A stretch of 64,000 nt of DNA, from contig CALIUY010000012.1 of the NCBI GenBank assembly GCA_938048455.1, positions 342,538 to 406,537 of the forward strand. The letters run 5' to 3'. The stretch is from an uncultured Desulfobacterales bacterium (GTDB lineage: Bacteria; Desulfobacterota; Desulfobacteria; Desulfobacterales; SpSt-501). The notes under the pieces were generated by a model, which had not been told where the DNA came from, did no database searches, and saw only the letters and a list, made by a program, of their open reading frames with translations. The position numbers and the translations under genes are program-made. Positions within the stretch are counted from its first letter, which is position 1. Each line of letters starts with the position of its first letter. Of this stretch, positions 17,043 through 25,981 are shown piece by piece.

Positions 17043-17358
17043 AAAATCAAAAGCGACAACAATGTCGATTCGGAAAAATGCGTTGCCCGAGCGCTATGAC
17101 TTAAGAATCCCGTACTTTTGGGCCATGCCGCCAACCCGTTCGACACTTGTTGCCGTCGAGTCACGAACGCGCAGCAGTTCAGAAACTGTAAACAAAGCAA
17201 GTAAATTCGAATTGATAGGATATCAGGCGGCAAAAAAGGGTAATTGGCATCAATGATGCAGTGGCCATGGCGCCATCGAGCATATACCACCGACTAATGG
17301 CAATTTTTAGGAAAGCGGCGGCATGAATCCCTATTGATAAGCTCCTCTCAGCGTTTCA

Positions 17359-17400
17359 GGCGGGAAAAACCCAAGTCCGTGTTCTTCCCGCCTTTGTTTT
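17359..17400 (+). terminator. Rho-independent terminator-like hairpin upstream of the TolC operon
   Basis: GGCGGGAA (17359-17366) and TTCCCGCC (17385-17392) form an 8-bp stem with an 18-nt loop, followed directly by TTTGTTTT. It lies 88 bp upstream of the TTG start of the TolC-family gene on the same strand. It either ends transcription from the upstream intergenic region or acts as a leader attenuator. Confidence 0.6.
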
Positions 17401-17487
17401 GCCGAAATGAACGATCCATCAACCCCGGCAACAGCGGCGACCGTCGCCCCGGGACGGACTGCTGACATTCGCACCAGAGAGGTAAAA

Positions 17488-18921
17488 TTGAATCTGAATC
17501 TGCGGAAAAGTGGTTTCGTGGCCGTGGCGTTGATCTTCCTGTCGATGGCGGCCGGCTGCGCGCTGACGCATTCCACCGTCGCCTCTCGGCCGCCGACGAA
17601 TCCGCGCTGGGAGCTATCGGAACCGGCGCCTCCGCCGACGCCGGCGGCACGGCCCTCCGAACCTTTGGATTTGCAGCAGGCGATCCGCATCGCGCTCACC
17701 AACAATCCCGAAATCGCCGCCTTCAGCTGGGACGAGAAGGCTGCCCAGGCCCGCTCCGACAGCTCGTTCGGCGAACGGCTGCCGGTTCTCAAAGCCGTGG
17801 CGGGATACACCCACTACAACGACGACCAACGCCTGATCGCCGCGCGCTACAACGGCGAGCCCGGAGTTTTCAGCGATGACCTCGCGGCAGCGGATCTGAC
17901 ATTGAGCCTGCCGCTGTTTACCGGCGGGCGGTTGATCAACCAGGTCAAGGCGGCGGAGCTGCTTCACCAAGCGACAGTCCAGCGCCTCGCCCGCAGCCGC
18001 CAGGAGCTGACGTTCAATGTCACCAGCGTTTTTTTCAACATTCTTGCCCAGCAAAAAGTTTTGGAGTCCCTCGAATTTTCACGGCGGGTCCTCGAGGAAA
18101 ACGTCCGCCGCGTGGATGCGTTGATCGCCGCTCAGAAAGCGGCCAGGGTGGACCGCCTGCGCACGGAGGTACGCTTGGCGGATGTCCAACAGCGCTGGGT
18201 GCGCGAAAGCAATGTGATGGCCATCCAATACCGCGTTTTCGCCAATCTCCTGGGGCTGGGGGGAGCGCCAAACGATCCTCCCGCCATTCAGGGGGAACTC
18301 GTTCCCGAACCGCAGGCGGAGATCCCGGATTGCTCGACCGCCCTGGCCTTGGCCCGATCCCGCCGCGGCGATTTCCTGGCAGCCCAATCGGCCCTCGAAG
18401 CCCAGGCGCGAAATGTGGATGCGGCCCGAGCCGGCCACCTGCCGACCGTCTCGCTGGTGGGGTCCTACGGCAAACGTTGGGCGCTCGGGGAGACGACCGG
18501 ACCGCCTCGCGGCGGGGGGGACGATTCGGAGGATGTCGGACGCATCGGAGTGGTGATCGAACTTCCGCTCTTTGAAGGCGGCCGCACGGAGGCCCGGATC
18601 CGAGAGCAGCTCGCGCGGCTGGCCGCCGAGCAGAACCGGCTTCACAAGCTCGAGCTCCAGATTTGCCTGGACACCGAAACGGCCCTTTTAAACATCCAGT
18701 CCGCCCGTGAACGAATCGACGCCACCCGGAAAGCGGTTGAACAGGCACGCGAAAGTTTGCGGATCGAGGGTTTGAAATACGATGCGGGCAAAGGCGCCAT
18801 TTTGGATGTACTCGACGCCGAGAGGGCGCTGCTTGACTCGCAGACCAATTACTACCGGGCGGTAACCGATTTTCACACAGCCCTGGCGCAACTGCGGCTG
18901 GCGACGGGAGGGGAAATATGA
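17488..18921 (+). CDS. TolC/OEP-family outer-membrane efflux lipoprotein
   Basis: 477 residues from a TTG start preceded by AGAGAGGT; an ATG at 17407 would add 27 poorly supported residues. The chosen start gives a lipoprotein signal (NLRKSGFVAVALIFLSMAAG, then C). OEP repeats are visible: LDLQQAIRIALTNNPEIAAF, LTLSLPLFTGGRLINQVKAAE and LRIEGLKYDAGKGAILDVLD. It forms the outer-membrane channel of the second RND system. Its stop overlaps the adaptor's start (ATGA). Confidence 0.9.
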   Translation: MNLNLRKSGFVAVALIFLSMAAGCALTHSTVASRPPTNPRWELSEPAPPPTPAARPSEPLDLQQAIRIALTNNPEIAAFSWDEKAAQARSDSSFGERLPVLKAVAGYTHYNDDQRLIAARYNGEPGVFSDDLAAADLTLSLPLFTGGRLINQVKAAELLHQATVQRLARSRQELTFNVTSVFFNILAQQKVLESLEFSRRVLEENVRRVDALIAAQKAARVDRLRTEVRLADVQQRWVRESNVMAIQYRVFANLLGLGGAPNDPPAIQGELVPEPQAEIPDCSTALALARSRRGDFLAAQSALEAQARNVDAARAGHLPTVSLVGSYGKRWALGETTGPPRGGGDDSEDVGRIGVVIELPLFEGGRTEARIREQLARLAAEQNRLHKLELQICLDTETALLNIQSARERIDATRKAVEQARESLRIEGLKYDAGKGAILDVLDAERALLDSQTNYYRAVTDFHTALAQLRLATGGEI

Positions 18922-19991
18922 AGCGAAAAAGGGTCCGCATCCTCTTGGCAGGGATCGTGATTTTGGGAGCCGTGGTTGCATTGCGCGGTATTTCGATCAG
19001 CCAGAACCTGAAGGAGGCCGCGCCGCCTCCGCCCAAAAAAGCCGCGGAAGTCCGCGTGGTGACCGCGACACGCTCCGCCATCGCTCGCACGCTGGACTTG
19101 ACCGGTTCGGTTGAGCCCTACCGCATCGCCCAGGTCGCCTCGCCCGCCGAAGGACCGGTCATCAACCTGCGCGTATGGGAAGGCGATCGGGTGCAGGGAG
19201 GCGAACTGCTGCTTTCGATCGGCCGCAAGAGAGGCATCGATGCTCAAATCACCGCGCTGCGCGAGGAGCTGAAAAAAGAAGAGGACAACTACAAGCGCAT
19301 CCAGGCCTTGGTGCGGGCGGAGGCACTTCCCGCGGAGCAGCTGGACATTTCCCTTGCCAATCTCGAAAAAGCAAGGTCCCAGCTGATCAAGGCCGAGGAG
19401 ACGATGGGGGATTTTTCTGTTCTGGCGCCTTGGGCCGGGGTCGTCTCCCGGGTGAAGGTGCGCGACGGCGACTTCGTGGGGCCGCGCTCGCCGCTGATTG
19501 AAATCTACGATCCCCGCAGCCTGGTGGTTCGGGTGGCGGTGCCGGAAGCGGCGGCCATCAAGATCCGCAACGAGCTGCCGATCCAGGTCACGCTGGATGC
19601 ATTCCCGGGAGCCGTTTTCACCGCCAAGGTCGTGCGGCTCTACCCGTATCTCGACCCCCGCACGCGCACGCGAACTCTCGAGGTCAAGATCATCGATCCG
19701 GTCGACCTCCTGCCGGGGATGTTCGCGCGGCTGAAGCTGCAACTGGAAGCGGTGGCCGATGCCGTGGTCGTTCCGATCGAGGCGGTCATCGTCACGCCTC
19801 GCGGCAAACGGGTCGCCTTCATCGCCGCGGAGGGCAAGGCCGTCCGGCGCGAGGTGACGACCGGGATCGAAGAGGGCGGCAAAATACAGATCCTCGAAGG
19901 CGTCTCGGCCGGGGAGGCGGTGATCGTTTCCGGCAATGAAAAACTCACCGACGGCACGGAGATCAAGGTGCGCGGGGAGGGCGTCCAATGA
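18918..19991 (+). CDS. RND periplasmic adaptor (HlyD/AcrA-like)
   Basis: 357 residues. A single N-terminal anchor (VRILLAGIVILGAVVALRG) is followed by the lipoyl half-motif (EGPVINLRVWEGDRVQGGELLLSIG), a short coiled-coil, then FSVLAPWAGVVSRVKVRDGDFVGPRSPLIEIYDP and a beta-barrel. It is an adaptor between the TolC-type channel upstream and the RND pump downstream, overlapping both by 4 bp. Confidence 0.92.
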   Translation: MKRKRVRILLAGIVILGAVVALRGISISQNLKEAAPPPPKKAAEVRVVTATRSAIARTLDLTGSVEPYRIAQVASPAEGPVINLRVWEGDRVQGGELLLSIGRKRGIDAQITALREELKKEEDNYKRIQALVRAEALPAEQLDISLANLEKARSQLIKAEETMGDFSVLAPWAGVVSRVKVRDGDFVGPRSPLIEIYDPRSLVVRVAVPEAAAIKIRNELPIQVTLDAFPGAVFTAKVVRLYPYLDPRTRTRTLEVKIIDPVDLLPGMFARLKLQLEAVADAVVVPIEAVIVTPRGKRVAFIAAEGKAVRREVTTGIEEGGKIQILEGVSAGEAVIVSGNEKLTDGTEIKVRGEGVQ

Positions 19992-22900
19992 GGATCACCT
20001 CCGCAGCCGTCCGGCGGCGCATCGCCACCGGTGTCATCGTCCTCGCTTGGGTCGTGCTGGGGCTTTACGGGCTGGTCCGGCTTCCGGTGAATTTCCTGCC
20101 CGAAATGACCTACCCCATGATCAAGGTCAACGTCTGGTGGCGGGGTGCGACCCCCGAGGAGATCAACACCAACATCGCCGACCCGATCGAGCGCTTGATG
20201 GCGACGGTGGACGGGCTCGACTACCTGGAGTCCTCATCGATCGAGGGCATGTACGCCCTGACGGCCAATTTCAAGTACGATGTGGACATCCATGCGGCCT
20301 ACCAGGACGCCCTGGCGGCCATGGCGCGCGTCGCGCGGCAGCTGCCCAAGGACATCGACCCGCCCATCGTGTTCAAGGCCGACCCCACCCAGCTTCCGGT
20401 GGTGCAGCTCACGATCCGCTCGGACGAATGGGACCTCGTTCGGCTGCGCACCTGGGTGGACAACTGGCTTCAAAACCAATTGCTGGCCGTGTCCGGCGTA
20501 GCGGGCACCGAGATCGTCGGCGGGTTGAAGCGCGAAATCCGTGTGCACCTGGACCCGCTGGCCATGGAAAAATACGGCCTCTCGCTCCCGGCCGTGATCA
20601 AGCGCCTGCAGGAAGAGAACATCGAGCAGTTTGCCGGCCGTGTCACGGCCGGGCCGAAAGAATTGATTGCCCGTACCCTGGGCGAATACCGCTCGCTGGA
20701 TGAAATCCGCTCCGTCGTCTTATCGAAAAAAGGAGATGCCAAAATTCTTTTGGGCGATGTGGCCGAGGTCGTGGACGCCAACGAGCAGGTGCGCGTCATC
20801 ACCCGCTTGAACGGGCAGCCGTGCGTCAAGCTGAGCATCCTCAAACAGGCCGACGCCAACACCGTGGCGGTGGCCCAGGCGGTTTCCGAAAAAATCGCCG
20901 AGCTGCGTCCGGCGCTTCCGGAAGGCGTCGAGCTCGGCATGGTGGAAAACCAAGCCCATTACGTTCTGCCGGCCTTGAAGGGGGTCCGCAATGCGGCCCT
21001 CGAAGCCGCCTTCCTGGTGATCATCGTGGTCTTCCTGTTCCTGGGAAGCTGGCGCCAGGTGGTGGTCATGCTCCTGGCCCTGCCCGTCACGCTGGTGATC
21101 AATTTCGCGGTCATGAAGCTGGCAGGATTTTCCCTCAACATTTTCTCGTTGGGCGGGCTGGTGGTCGCCATCGGCGTGGTGTTGGACAACTCCATCGTGG
21201 TGATCGAAAACATCACGCGGCTGCGGAAGAACAATCCAAACGCCTCCTCGCAGGAATTGGCCGTCCGGGGGACGACCGAAGTGGGTCCTGCCGTCCTGGC
21301 CGCGACCCTTTCCTTCATCGCGTTGTTCGTCCCCTTCCTGCTGGTCCCGGGCCTGACCAGCCTGCTTTTCAAAGAGCTGATTCTGGTCATCGCCGCAATC
21401 GTCTGCATCAGCCTGGCCGTGGCCGTCACGGTGACCCCGATGATGACCGCCCTGCTGTTCGGCGAAGGAGCCTCCGGCCACGAAAAGGAGTCCCGCTTCG
21501 AGCGTTTCTTTGCGTGGGTGACGCGCGGATACGGCCGGATGGTGGCCTGGTGCCTGCATGGCCGCTGGCTGGTGGTCTCCTTTTTTGGCGCAGTCCTGAT
21601 CGGGGCGCTGCTCCTGGCGCCCGGGCTGGGAAGCGAATTCCTGCCGCAGATGGATGACGGCCGCATCATGGTGAAAGTGAAGCTGCCCACCGGGGCCGCC
21701 CTGGCCGAAACCGAACAGGTCCTGCGTCAACTCGAATCCAAAGTGGCCGACGACCCGCGGATTGAAAGCCATTTTACCCTGGCCGGCGGTAAAATGGTGG
21801 GTGTATACACTCACGAAATCGCCAACGAGGGACAGATCGATATCCAGCTGGTGCCCCGCCATGCGCGGGATCTGACGACCCAAGCTTATATCCGCCACCT
21901 CCGGCCGCTGGTGGCCAAAGTCTCGGTCCCGGGCGGTCAGGCCATGGTGATGCAAGCCAAGGTCAAGGGCATGCGCAAACTGGGGGAGGCGGACATCGAG
22001 GTCAAGATCCAGGGCCCGAAAATGGAAACGCTCTTTGACGTGGCTGCCCGTACGGCCGGGGTGATGAGCGGTCTCCGGCAGTTCACCAACGTCTATGTCT
22101 CCATGGACATGACCAAGCCGGAATACCAGATTCGGATGGACAGAACGCGGGCGGCCGAACTGGGCGTCTCCGTCGCCGAAGCGGCCGCCACGGTCAGGTC
22201 TTTGCTGAGCGGAGCCGTGGCCACCCGCTATCGGGAAGCTGACGATTTTTACAATCTGCGCGTCATGATTCCGGAGAGTCGAATCACCTCCCGAGGCGAT
22301 GTCGAAGAGCTGCTGATCAACGGCGCCCAGGGAGGGCATTTGCGACTGCGGGATGTCGCCGAAGTGATTCAGGCGGTCGGGCCGGTCGAAATCGCCCGCG
22401 AGGACCAGATCAAATCGGTGACCGTGCGCGGAGATGCGGCTGGCGCCAGCGTCGGCGAAGCCCTGGCCGCCCTCAAAGAGTCCATGCGCGCCGTCGACGT
22501 TCCCTCCGGCTACCGGATCACTTTCGGTGGGCAAGCGCAGATGATGGCCGAGATGAACACCACCATTTTGATGATTCTGGCGTTTGCCCTCTTCTTTTCT
22601 TTCGTCGTACTCGCCGTGCAATTCAACAGCCTCAAGCTGCCGGCGATCATTCTGGGCTCCCTGCCGTTTTGTGCCGCAGGCATGATCTATGCTCTTTTCC
22701 TGGCCCAAATCCCGGTGGGAGCCACGGTGGTCATCGGGCTGCTGGTGGTGGTGGCCGCCATGGTCAACGGCGGGGTTTTGCTGCTGGTGTTGGCCGAAGA
22801 GCTGCGCGTCCGTGAGGGACTGACGCCTTTCGAAGCCGTGCGCAGAGCGGCCGAGATCCGTCTGCGACCGCGGGTGATGATCGCCGCGGCCGTGATCGTC

Positions 22901-23092
22901 GGCTTCATCCCGCTGGCGCTCAACCTGGAAGAGGGCGGCGACATGCTCCAGCCGTTGGCGGTGGCCGCCATCGGAGGCCTTTGCTTGGGGATCCTCGTGG
23001 CCCTTTTTCTGATGCCTTGCCTGTACGTGATCTTTGCACGCAAGGGAGACCCCCTCCAAGAATCCGGCACCGCCCCGATCCCGCCCCGATAG
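19988..23092 (+). CDS. RND transporter, HAE1-like with atypical proton-relay residues
   Basis: 1034 residues with the 12-helix RND plan (NFLPEMTYPMIKVNVWWRGA near the N-terminus). The TM4 relay reads GVVLDNSIVVIENITRLRK, so the second Asp of AcrB (Asp408) is Asn. The TM10 region reads VAAMVNGGVLLLVLAEELR, so the AcrB Lys940 position is Asn. This pattern occurs in a branch of RND proteins outside the classical AcrB group; the substrate is unknown. It overlaps the adaptor and is followed 31 bp later by a phosphatase gene. Confidence 0.9.
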   Translation: MRITSAAVRRRIATGVIVLAWVVLGLYGLVRLPVNFLPEMTYPMIKVNVWWRGATPEEINTNIADPIERLMATVDGLDYLESSSIEGMYALTANFKYDVDIHAAYQDALAAMARVARQLPKDIDPPIVFKADPTQLPVVQLTIRSDEWDLVRLRTWVDNWLQNQLLAVSGVAGTEIVGGLKREIRVHLDPLAMEKYGLSLPAVIKRLQEENIEQFAGRVTAGPKELIARTLGEYRSLDEIRSVVLSKKGDAKILLGDVAEVVDANEQVRVITRLNGQPCVKLSILKQADANTVAVAQAVSEKIAELRPALPEGVELGMVENQAHYVLPALKGVRNAALEAAFLVIIVVFLFLGSWRQVVVMLLALPVTLVINFAVMKLAGFSLNIFSLGGLVVAIGVVLDNSIVVIENITRLRKNNPNASSQELAVRGTTEVGPAVLAATLSFIALFVPFLLVPGLTSLLFKELILVIAAIVCISLAVAVTVTPMMTALLFGEGASGHEKESRFERFFAWVTRGYGRMVAWCLHGRWLVVSFFGAVLIGALLLAPGLGSEFLPQMDDGRIMVKVKLPTGAALAETEQVLRQLESKVADDPRIESHFTLAGGKMVGVYTHEIANEGQIDIQLVPRHARDLTTQAYIRHLRPLVAKVSVPGGQAMVMQAKVKGMRKLGEADIEVKIQGPKMETLFDVAARTAGVMSGLRQFTNVYVSMDMTKPEYQIRMDRTRAAELGVSVAEAAATVRSLLSGAVATRYREADDFYNLRVMIPESRITSRGDVEELLINGAQGGHLRLRDVAEVIQAVGPVEIAREDQIKSVTVRGDAAGASVGEALAALKESMRAVDVPSGYRITFGGQAQMMAEMNTTILMILAFALFFSFVVLAVQFNSLKLPAIILGSLPFCAAGMIYALFLAQIPVGATVVIGLLVVVAAMVNGGVLLLVLAEELRVREGLTPFEAVRRAAEIRLRPRVMIAAAVIVGFIPLALNLEEGGDMLQPLAVAAIGGLCLGILVALFLMPCLYVIFARKGDPLQESGTAPIPPR

Positions 23093-23123
23093 CGGGAATT
23101 CCTCACTGGGGGCAGGAGACGGC

Positions 23124-25085
23124 ATGTCCTATCGCACCAAAATTTTCTTGGCCGTTTTGGCGATCGTGATTCCGCCCGTACTGGCCCTGAGCGCCTTCAG
23201 CATTTATTCCCTGATGGATGTGGGCACGCAGATGCTGAACCGACAGCGCGACGCCTTTGCGGCGCGATACAACGATCGCCTCCGTGCCTGGCAGAGCGAT
23301 TTCGCCCTCCAGTCGCGTCTGGAGCTGGAAAAAGTCGAACTGGCCTTGCAATGGCAGGCGGCCGAGGTCGGGCGGCTGCCGCCGTTCTTCTCCGGCAGCG
23401 CACGCCGGCAGGCGGAGGCGGATCCCGGCCCTGAGTGGGAAAGCCTCCATCGCCTGGGACAAACCTTCGAACCAGCCCTGATCTGCCAATTCCTAACCGC
23501 GGGCGGCAAGATTCTCTGGATCCAGCCATACGGGGGGCCACGCGACGACTCCGTCTGCGCGGCACCCATGGCGGAGGCGGTTGCGGCGAATGCCGATTCG
23601 CAGCTGCCCCGTTTTTGGACGGCGGAATCTCCCGGCGGCCGTGGTGCCTGGATCGTCTTTGCCCGACCGGTTTATGGGCCGGGTGGCAAAGTGGCGGGAT
23701 CGACCGGAATGGTGTTTTCCGCCGACCGTCTTTTCAGCCTCCTAGCCTTCCCCAACACCGTTCCCTCCGGTTCGCAGGCCGTGTTGGCGGCTCAGGCCGA
23801 CGCCGATGATGCGTTGACGGCGGAATGGCCGATCCTGCTGCAGGCGACCTTGGAGGGCGCTGAGAAGAAACCGTCTACGCGTTTCAGCTCCGGTGGAAGT
23901 TTGAAAGCCGATCCGAAGGTTCTGGAGGTGCTCAAACGAAGCATCGAAACCGGCCAAGGCGGCATCCTGCGCATGGCCGGCGAGGCCTCGGAAAGCGTTT
24001 GGATTTACGAACCCCTGAAAGGGGGGATGTTCTCGCTCCTGATCGTACCCTACAAGGAAACGCTTCTTCCGCTTGCGACCTCCGCCTCGTTTGTCCAGGA
24101 ACGCATCCAGATGCAGGGGATCGCGCTGGCGGCCCTGGTGCTCGGTTTGGCGGCGGCGCTCTTTTTCGTGTCGCTTTTATTCTCCAGGAGAATTTCAAGT
24201 CAGGCCAAGCGGCTGACGGACGGGATCGTTCGGCTGGCTCAAGGTGATTTCGAGGCGCGAGTGCAGATGGCCGATCGCGACGAACTCGGGAAAGTGGGGG
24301 CCGCATTCAACACCCTGGCGGCGCGCTTGAGCGACTATACGGCCTGCCAGACGGCACTTTCGCTGGCAAGAGAAATCCAGCAGAACCTTCTGCCGCATTC
24401 TTCACCCGAACTGGAAGGAATCGAGGTCGCCGGCAGCACGGAGTACTGCGATCAAACCGGCGGCGACTACTACGATTATCTGACGGGCAGTCCTCAGGAT
24501 CGAAACCAACTCGGAGTGGTCGTCGGCGATGTGGCGGGGCACGGCGTTTCCACCGCATTGATCATGGCCAGCGTCAGGGCGCTTTTGCATCTTCAGATGC
24601 AAAAGCCGTCCTCTTTTGCCGCCCCGCTTGCGAACATCAACCGGCAGCTCTTCCAGGATGCGCGCGACTCCGGGATGTTCATGACTCTGTTTTGCGCCTG
24701 GATCGACGCCGGTAGGCAAACGATCCGTTGGGTCCGAGCCGGACACGAACCCGCCCTGACCTATGACCCCGGCACCCGCTCCTTCGGCGTATTGAACGGG
24801 AGGGGGGTGGCGTTGGGCGTCTTGGAAGACTATGACTTCACCGAGAATACCGCCGCGCTGGTCCCGGGGCAGATCCTCCTGTTCATGACAGACGGGCTAT
24901 GGGAGGCGCGCAACTCTTCGGGCGTGCCCTTTGGAAAAAAGCGACTGCGCGAGCTTATCCGCCTGAACGCCTCCGCCCCGGCCCGAGAGATGCGGGATGC
25001 CATTTTGTCGGCCGTGGAAGAGTTCTGCCGACCCTCGAAGCCGGAAGATGACATCACCTTGGTAGTCGTCAAGCTCGCGGCCTAG
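23124..25085 (+). CDS. Membrane-bound HAMP-SpoIIE (PP2C-type) serine phosphatase
   Basis: 653 residues. The start at 23124 follows GGCAGGAGAC. Order: TM1 (FLAVLAIVIPPVLALSAFSI, residues 7-26), a periplasmic sensor region of about 300 residues, TM2 (LAALVLGLAAALFFVSLLF, about 332-350), HAMP (LTDGIVRLAQGDFEARVQM), then a SpoIIE/PP2C domain. Metal-binding motifs are intact: GGDYYDYL, VVGDVAGHGVSTALIMASV, MTDGLWE and PEDDITLVVV. RsbU-like proteins of this type dephosphorylate anti-sigma-factor antagonists. Its place at the end of an RND operon, 31 bp after the pump, suggests it senses envelope state or pump load. Confidence 0.9.
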   Translation: MSYRTKIFLAVLAIVIPPVLALSAFSIYSLMDVGTQMLNRQRDAFAARYNDRLRAWQSDFALQSRLELEKVELALQWQAAEVGRLPPFFSGSARRQAEADPGPEWESLHRLGQTFEPALICQFLTAGGKILWIQPYGGPRDDSVCAAPMAEAVAANADSQLPRFWTAESPGGRGAWIVFARPVYGPGGKVAGSTGMVFSADRLFSLLAFPNTVPSGSQAVLAAQADADDALTAEWPILLQATLEGAEKKPSTRFSSGGSLKADPKVLEVLKRSIETGQGGILRMAGEASESVWIYEPLKGGMFSLLIVPYKETLLPLATSASFVQERIQMQGIALAALVLGLAAALFFVSLLFSRRISSQAKRLTDGIVRLAQGDFEARVQMADRDELGKVGAAFNTLAARLSDYTACQTALSLAREIQQNLLPHSSPELEGIEVAGSTEYCDQTGGDYYDYLTGSPQDRNQLGVVVGDVAGHGVSTALIMASVRALLHLQMQKPSSFAAPLANINRQLFQDARDSGMFMTLFCAWIDAGRQTIRWVRAGHEPALTYDPGTRSFGVLNGRGVALGVLEDYDFTENTAALVPGQILLFMTDGLWEARNSSGVPFGKKRLRELIRLNASAPAREMRDAILSAVEEFCRPSKPEDDITLVVVKLAA

Positions 25086-25251
25086 CATCAGCCGTCCCCA
25101 CCCATTTCCCCCTGCAGCTTCTCTTATTCGACTTTCTGTGTGCGCGGCATCTCATGAGCGACAGCGCTTTCAGTGAAGGCAGGCCGCCCCGCGATTATCG
25201 TGTTGGGTAACTACCCGCGCAAGGTCTTCTCTTCACCACATCGCGACTTTT

Positions 25252-25287
25252 TTGTCGAAGACCCGGAAGCCGTTGCTTCTTCGACAA
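25252..25287. promoter_or_regulatory. Inverted repeat upstream of a sigma-54 promoter
   Basis: TTGTCGAAGA (25252-25261) and TCTTCGACAA (25278-25287) form a perfect 10-bp inverted repeat with a 16-bp spacer, about 160-190 bp upstream of the -24/-12 promoter. A second small palindrome, GGGTAACTACCC, lies at 25205-25216. Either could bind an enhancer-binding protein. The long repeat could instead be a 3'-end hairpin of the phosphatase transcript, although no T-run follows it. Confidence 0.35.
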
Positions 25288-25444
25288 CATTCCTAAAATA
25301 ATCGGTTTTATTTTATCGCCAGCCCTGGCGGCAAAGCCTCTCGACATTTCTTGCCTTAGTTCGCGGATTCAAGCTCCATCGTCGAGAATCGAATTTGCTA
25401 TATCATTCAAGTAGGTTAGAGGCATTTTGTTCTCGAAAAATTTT

Positions 25445-25460
25445 TGGCACGGGGTCTGCA
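25445..25460 (+). promoter_or_regulatory. Sigma-54 (RpoN) -24/-12 promoter
   Basis: TGGCACGGGGTCTGCA matches the RpoN consensus TGGCACG-N4-TTGC with exact GG/GC spacing and one mismatch (C for T before TGC). Transcription would begin near 25471, about 30 bp ahead of the ATG at 25502. The surrounding 25086-25501 region is otherwise non-coding and more AT-rich than its neighbours. ZraP, a related periplasmic protein of E. coli, is also RpoN-dependent (through ZraSR), which makes the site more credible. Confidence 0.6.
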
Positions 25461-25501
25461 GAATGTCTATGACAGTTGAAACACCGAGGAGATTAAATCC
25501 C

Positions 25502-25951
25502 ATGAGATGTACGCCCACCCTTCTCTTCGTCGCTCCTCTGGTCCTGATTACCTCGTGGGCCTTCGCCGGCGGAGGCTGGGGCAGGTATGGTGCGGGCTCC
25601 GGCTATGGAATGCCGCCTCAGAGCGCTCCGAATTTGACCCCGGACCAATCTCGGAAACTCCAAGAGCTGCGGCAGTCCTACTTAAACGAAATCGGGACGC
25701 TTCAGAATCGATTGTTCAGCAAGAGGGCGGAAATGCGTTTGCTCTTGTCCCAAGCGCAACCGGATGCCGCCAAAATCAGCGCCAAGCAGCAGGAACTTCA
25801 GCAACTGGAAAACCAGATGCGGGAAAAGGCCACCCAGCACCAACTCGAGTTGCGCAGGATTTTGCCCCCCGAACAGTGGGCGCAGATGCCGGGAACGGGA
25901 TTCGGCATGAGAGGGCATGGGACGGGTGTTGGTATGCGCAGAGGATGGTAA
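25502..25951 (+). CDS. Spy/CpxP/ZraP-like periplasmic stress protein
   Basis: 149 residues. The ATG at 25502 is preceded by GAGGA and gives a Sec signal (MRCTPTLLFVAPLVLITSWA, cleaved after AFA). A Gly-rich start is followed by the LTxxQ-type helical core: APNLTPDQSRKLQELRQSYL, then long charged helices rich in Gln and ending ILPPEQWAQMPG. Proteins of this family are periplasmic chaperones or metal-linked stress sensors. The C-terminus (GFGMRGHGTGVGMRRGW) is Gly/His/Met-rich, which could bind metal. Confidence 0.8.
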   Translation: MRCTPTLLFVAPLVLITSWAFAGGGWGRYGAGSGYGMPPQSAPNLTPDQSRKLQELRQSYLNEIGTLQNRLFSKRAEMRLLLSQAQPDAAKISAKQQELQQLENQMREKATQHQLELRRILPPEQWAQMPGTGFGMRGHGTGVGMRRGW

Positions 25952-25981
25952 AAATCAACTCACGGAAAGGAAGGCAGAAGA

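Larger units (their letters stand above)
16561..17487. other. Long region without a convincing gene; one repeat and one terminator-like hairpin
   Basis: Between the flavoprotein and the TolC gene I see no supportable coding region. Short open frames exist on both strands (for example 16600-16899 plus, 16536-17018 minus) but lack family motifs and ribosome-binding sites. From about 17020 to 17340 the sequence is clearly more AT-rich than its surroundings. It holds the GGACGTCC-family repeat at 17017-17042 and a hairpin with T-tail at 17359-17400. Decayed genes or horizontally acquired DNA are possible. Confidence 0.5.
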
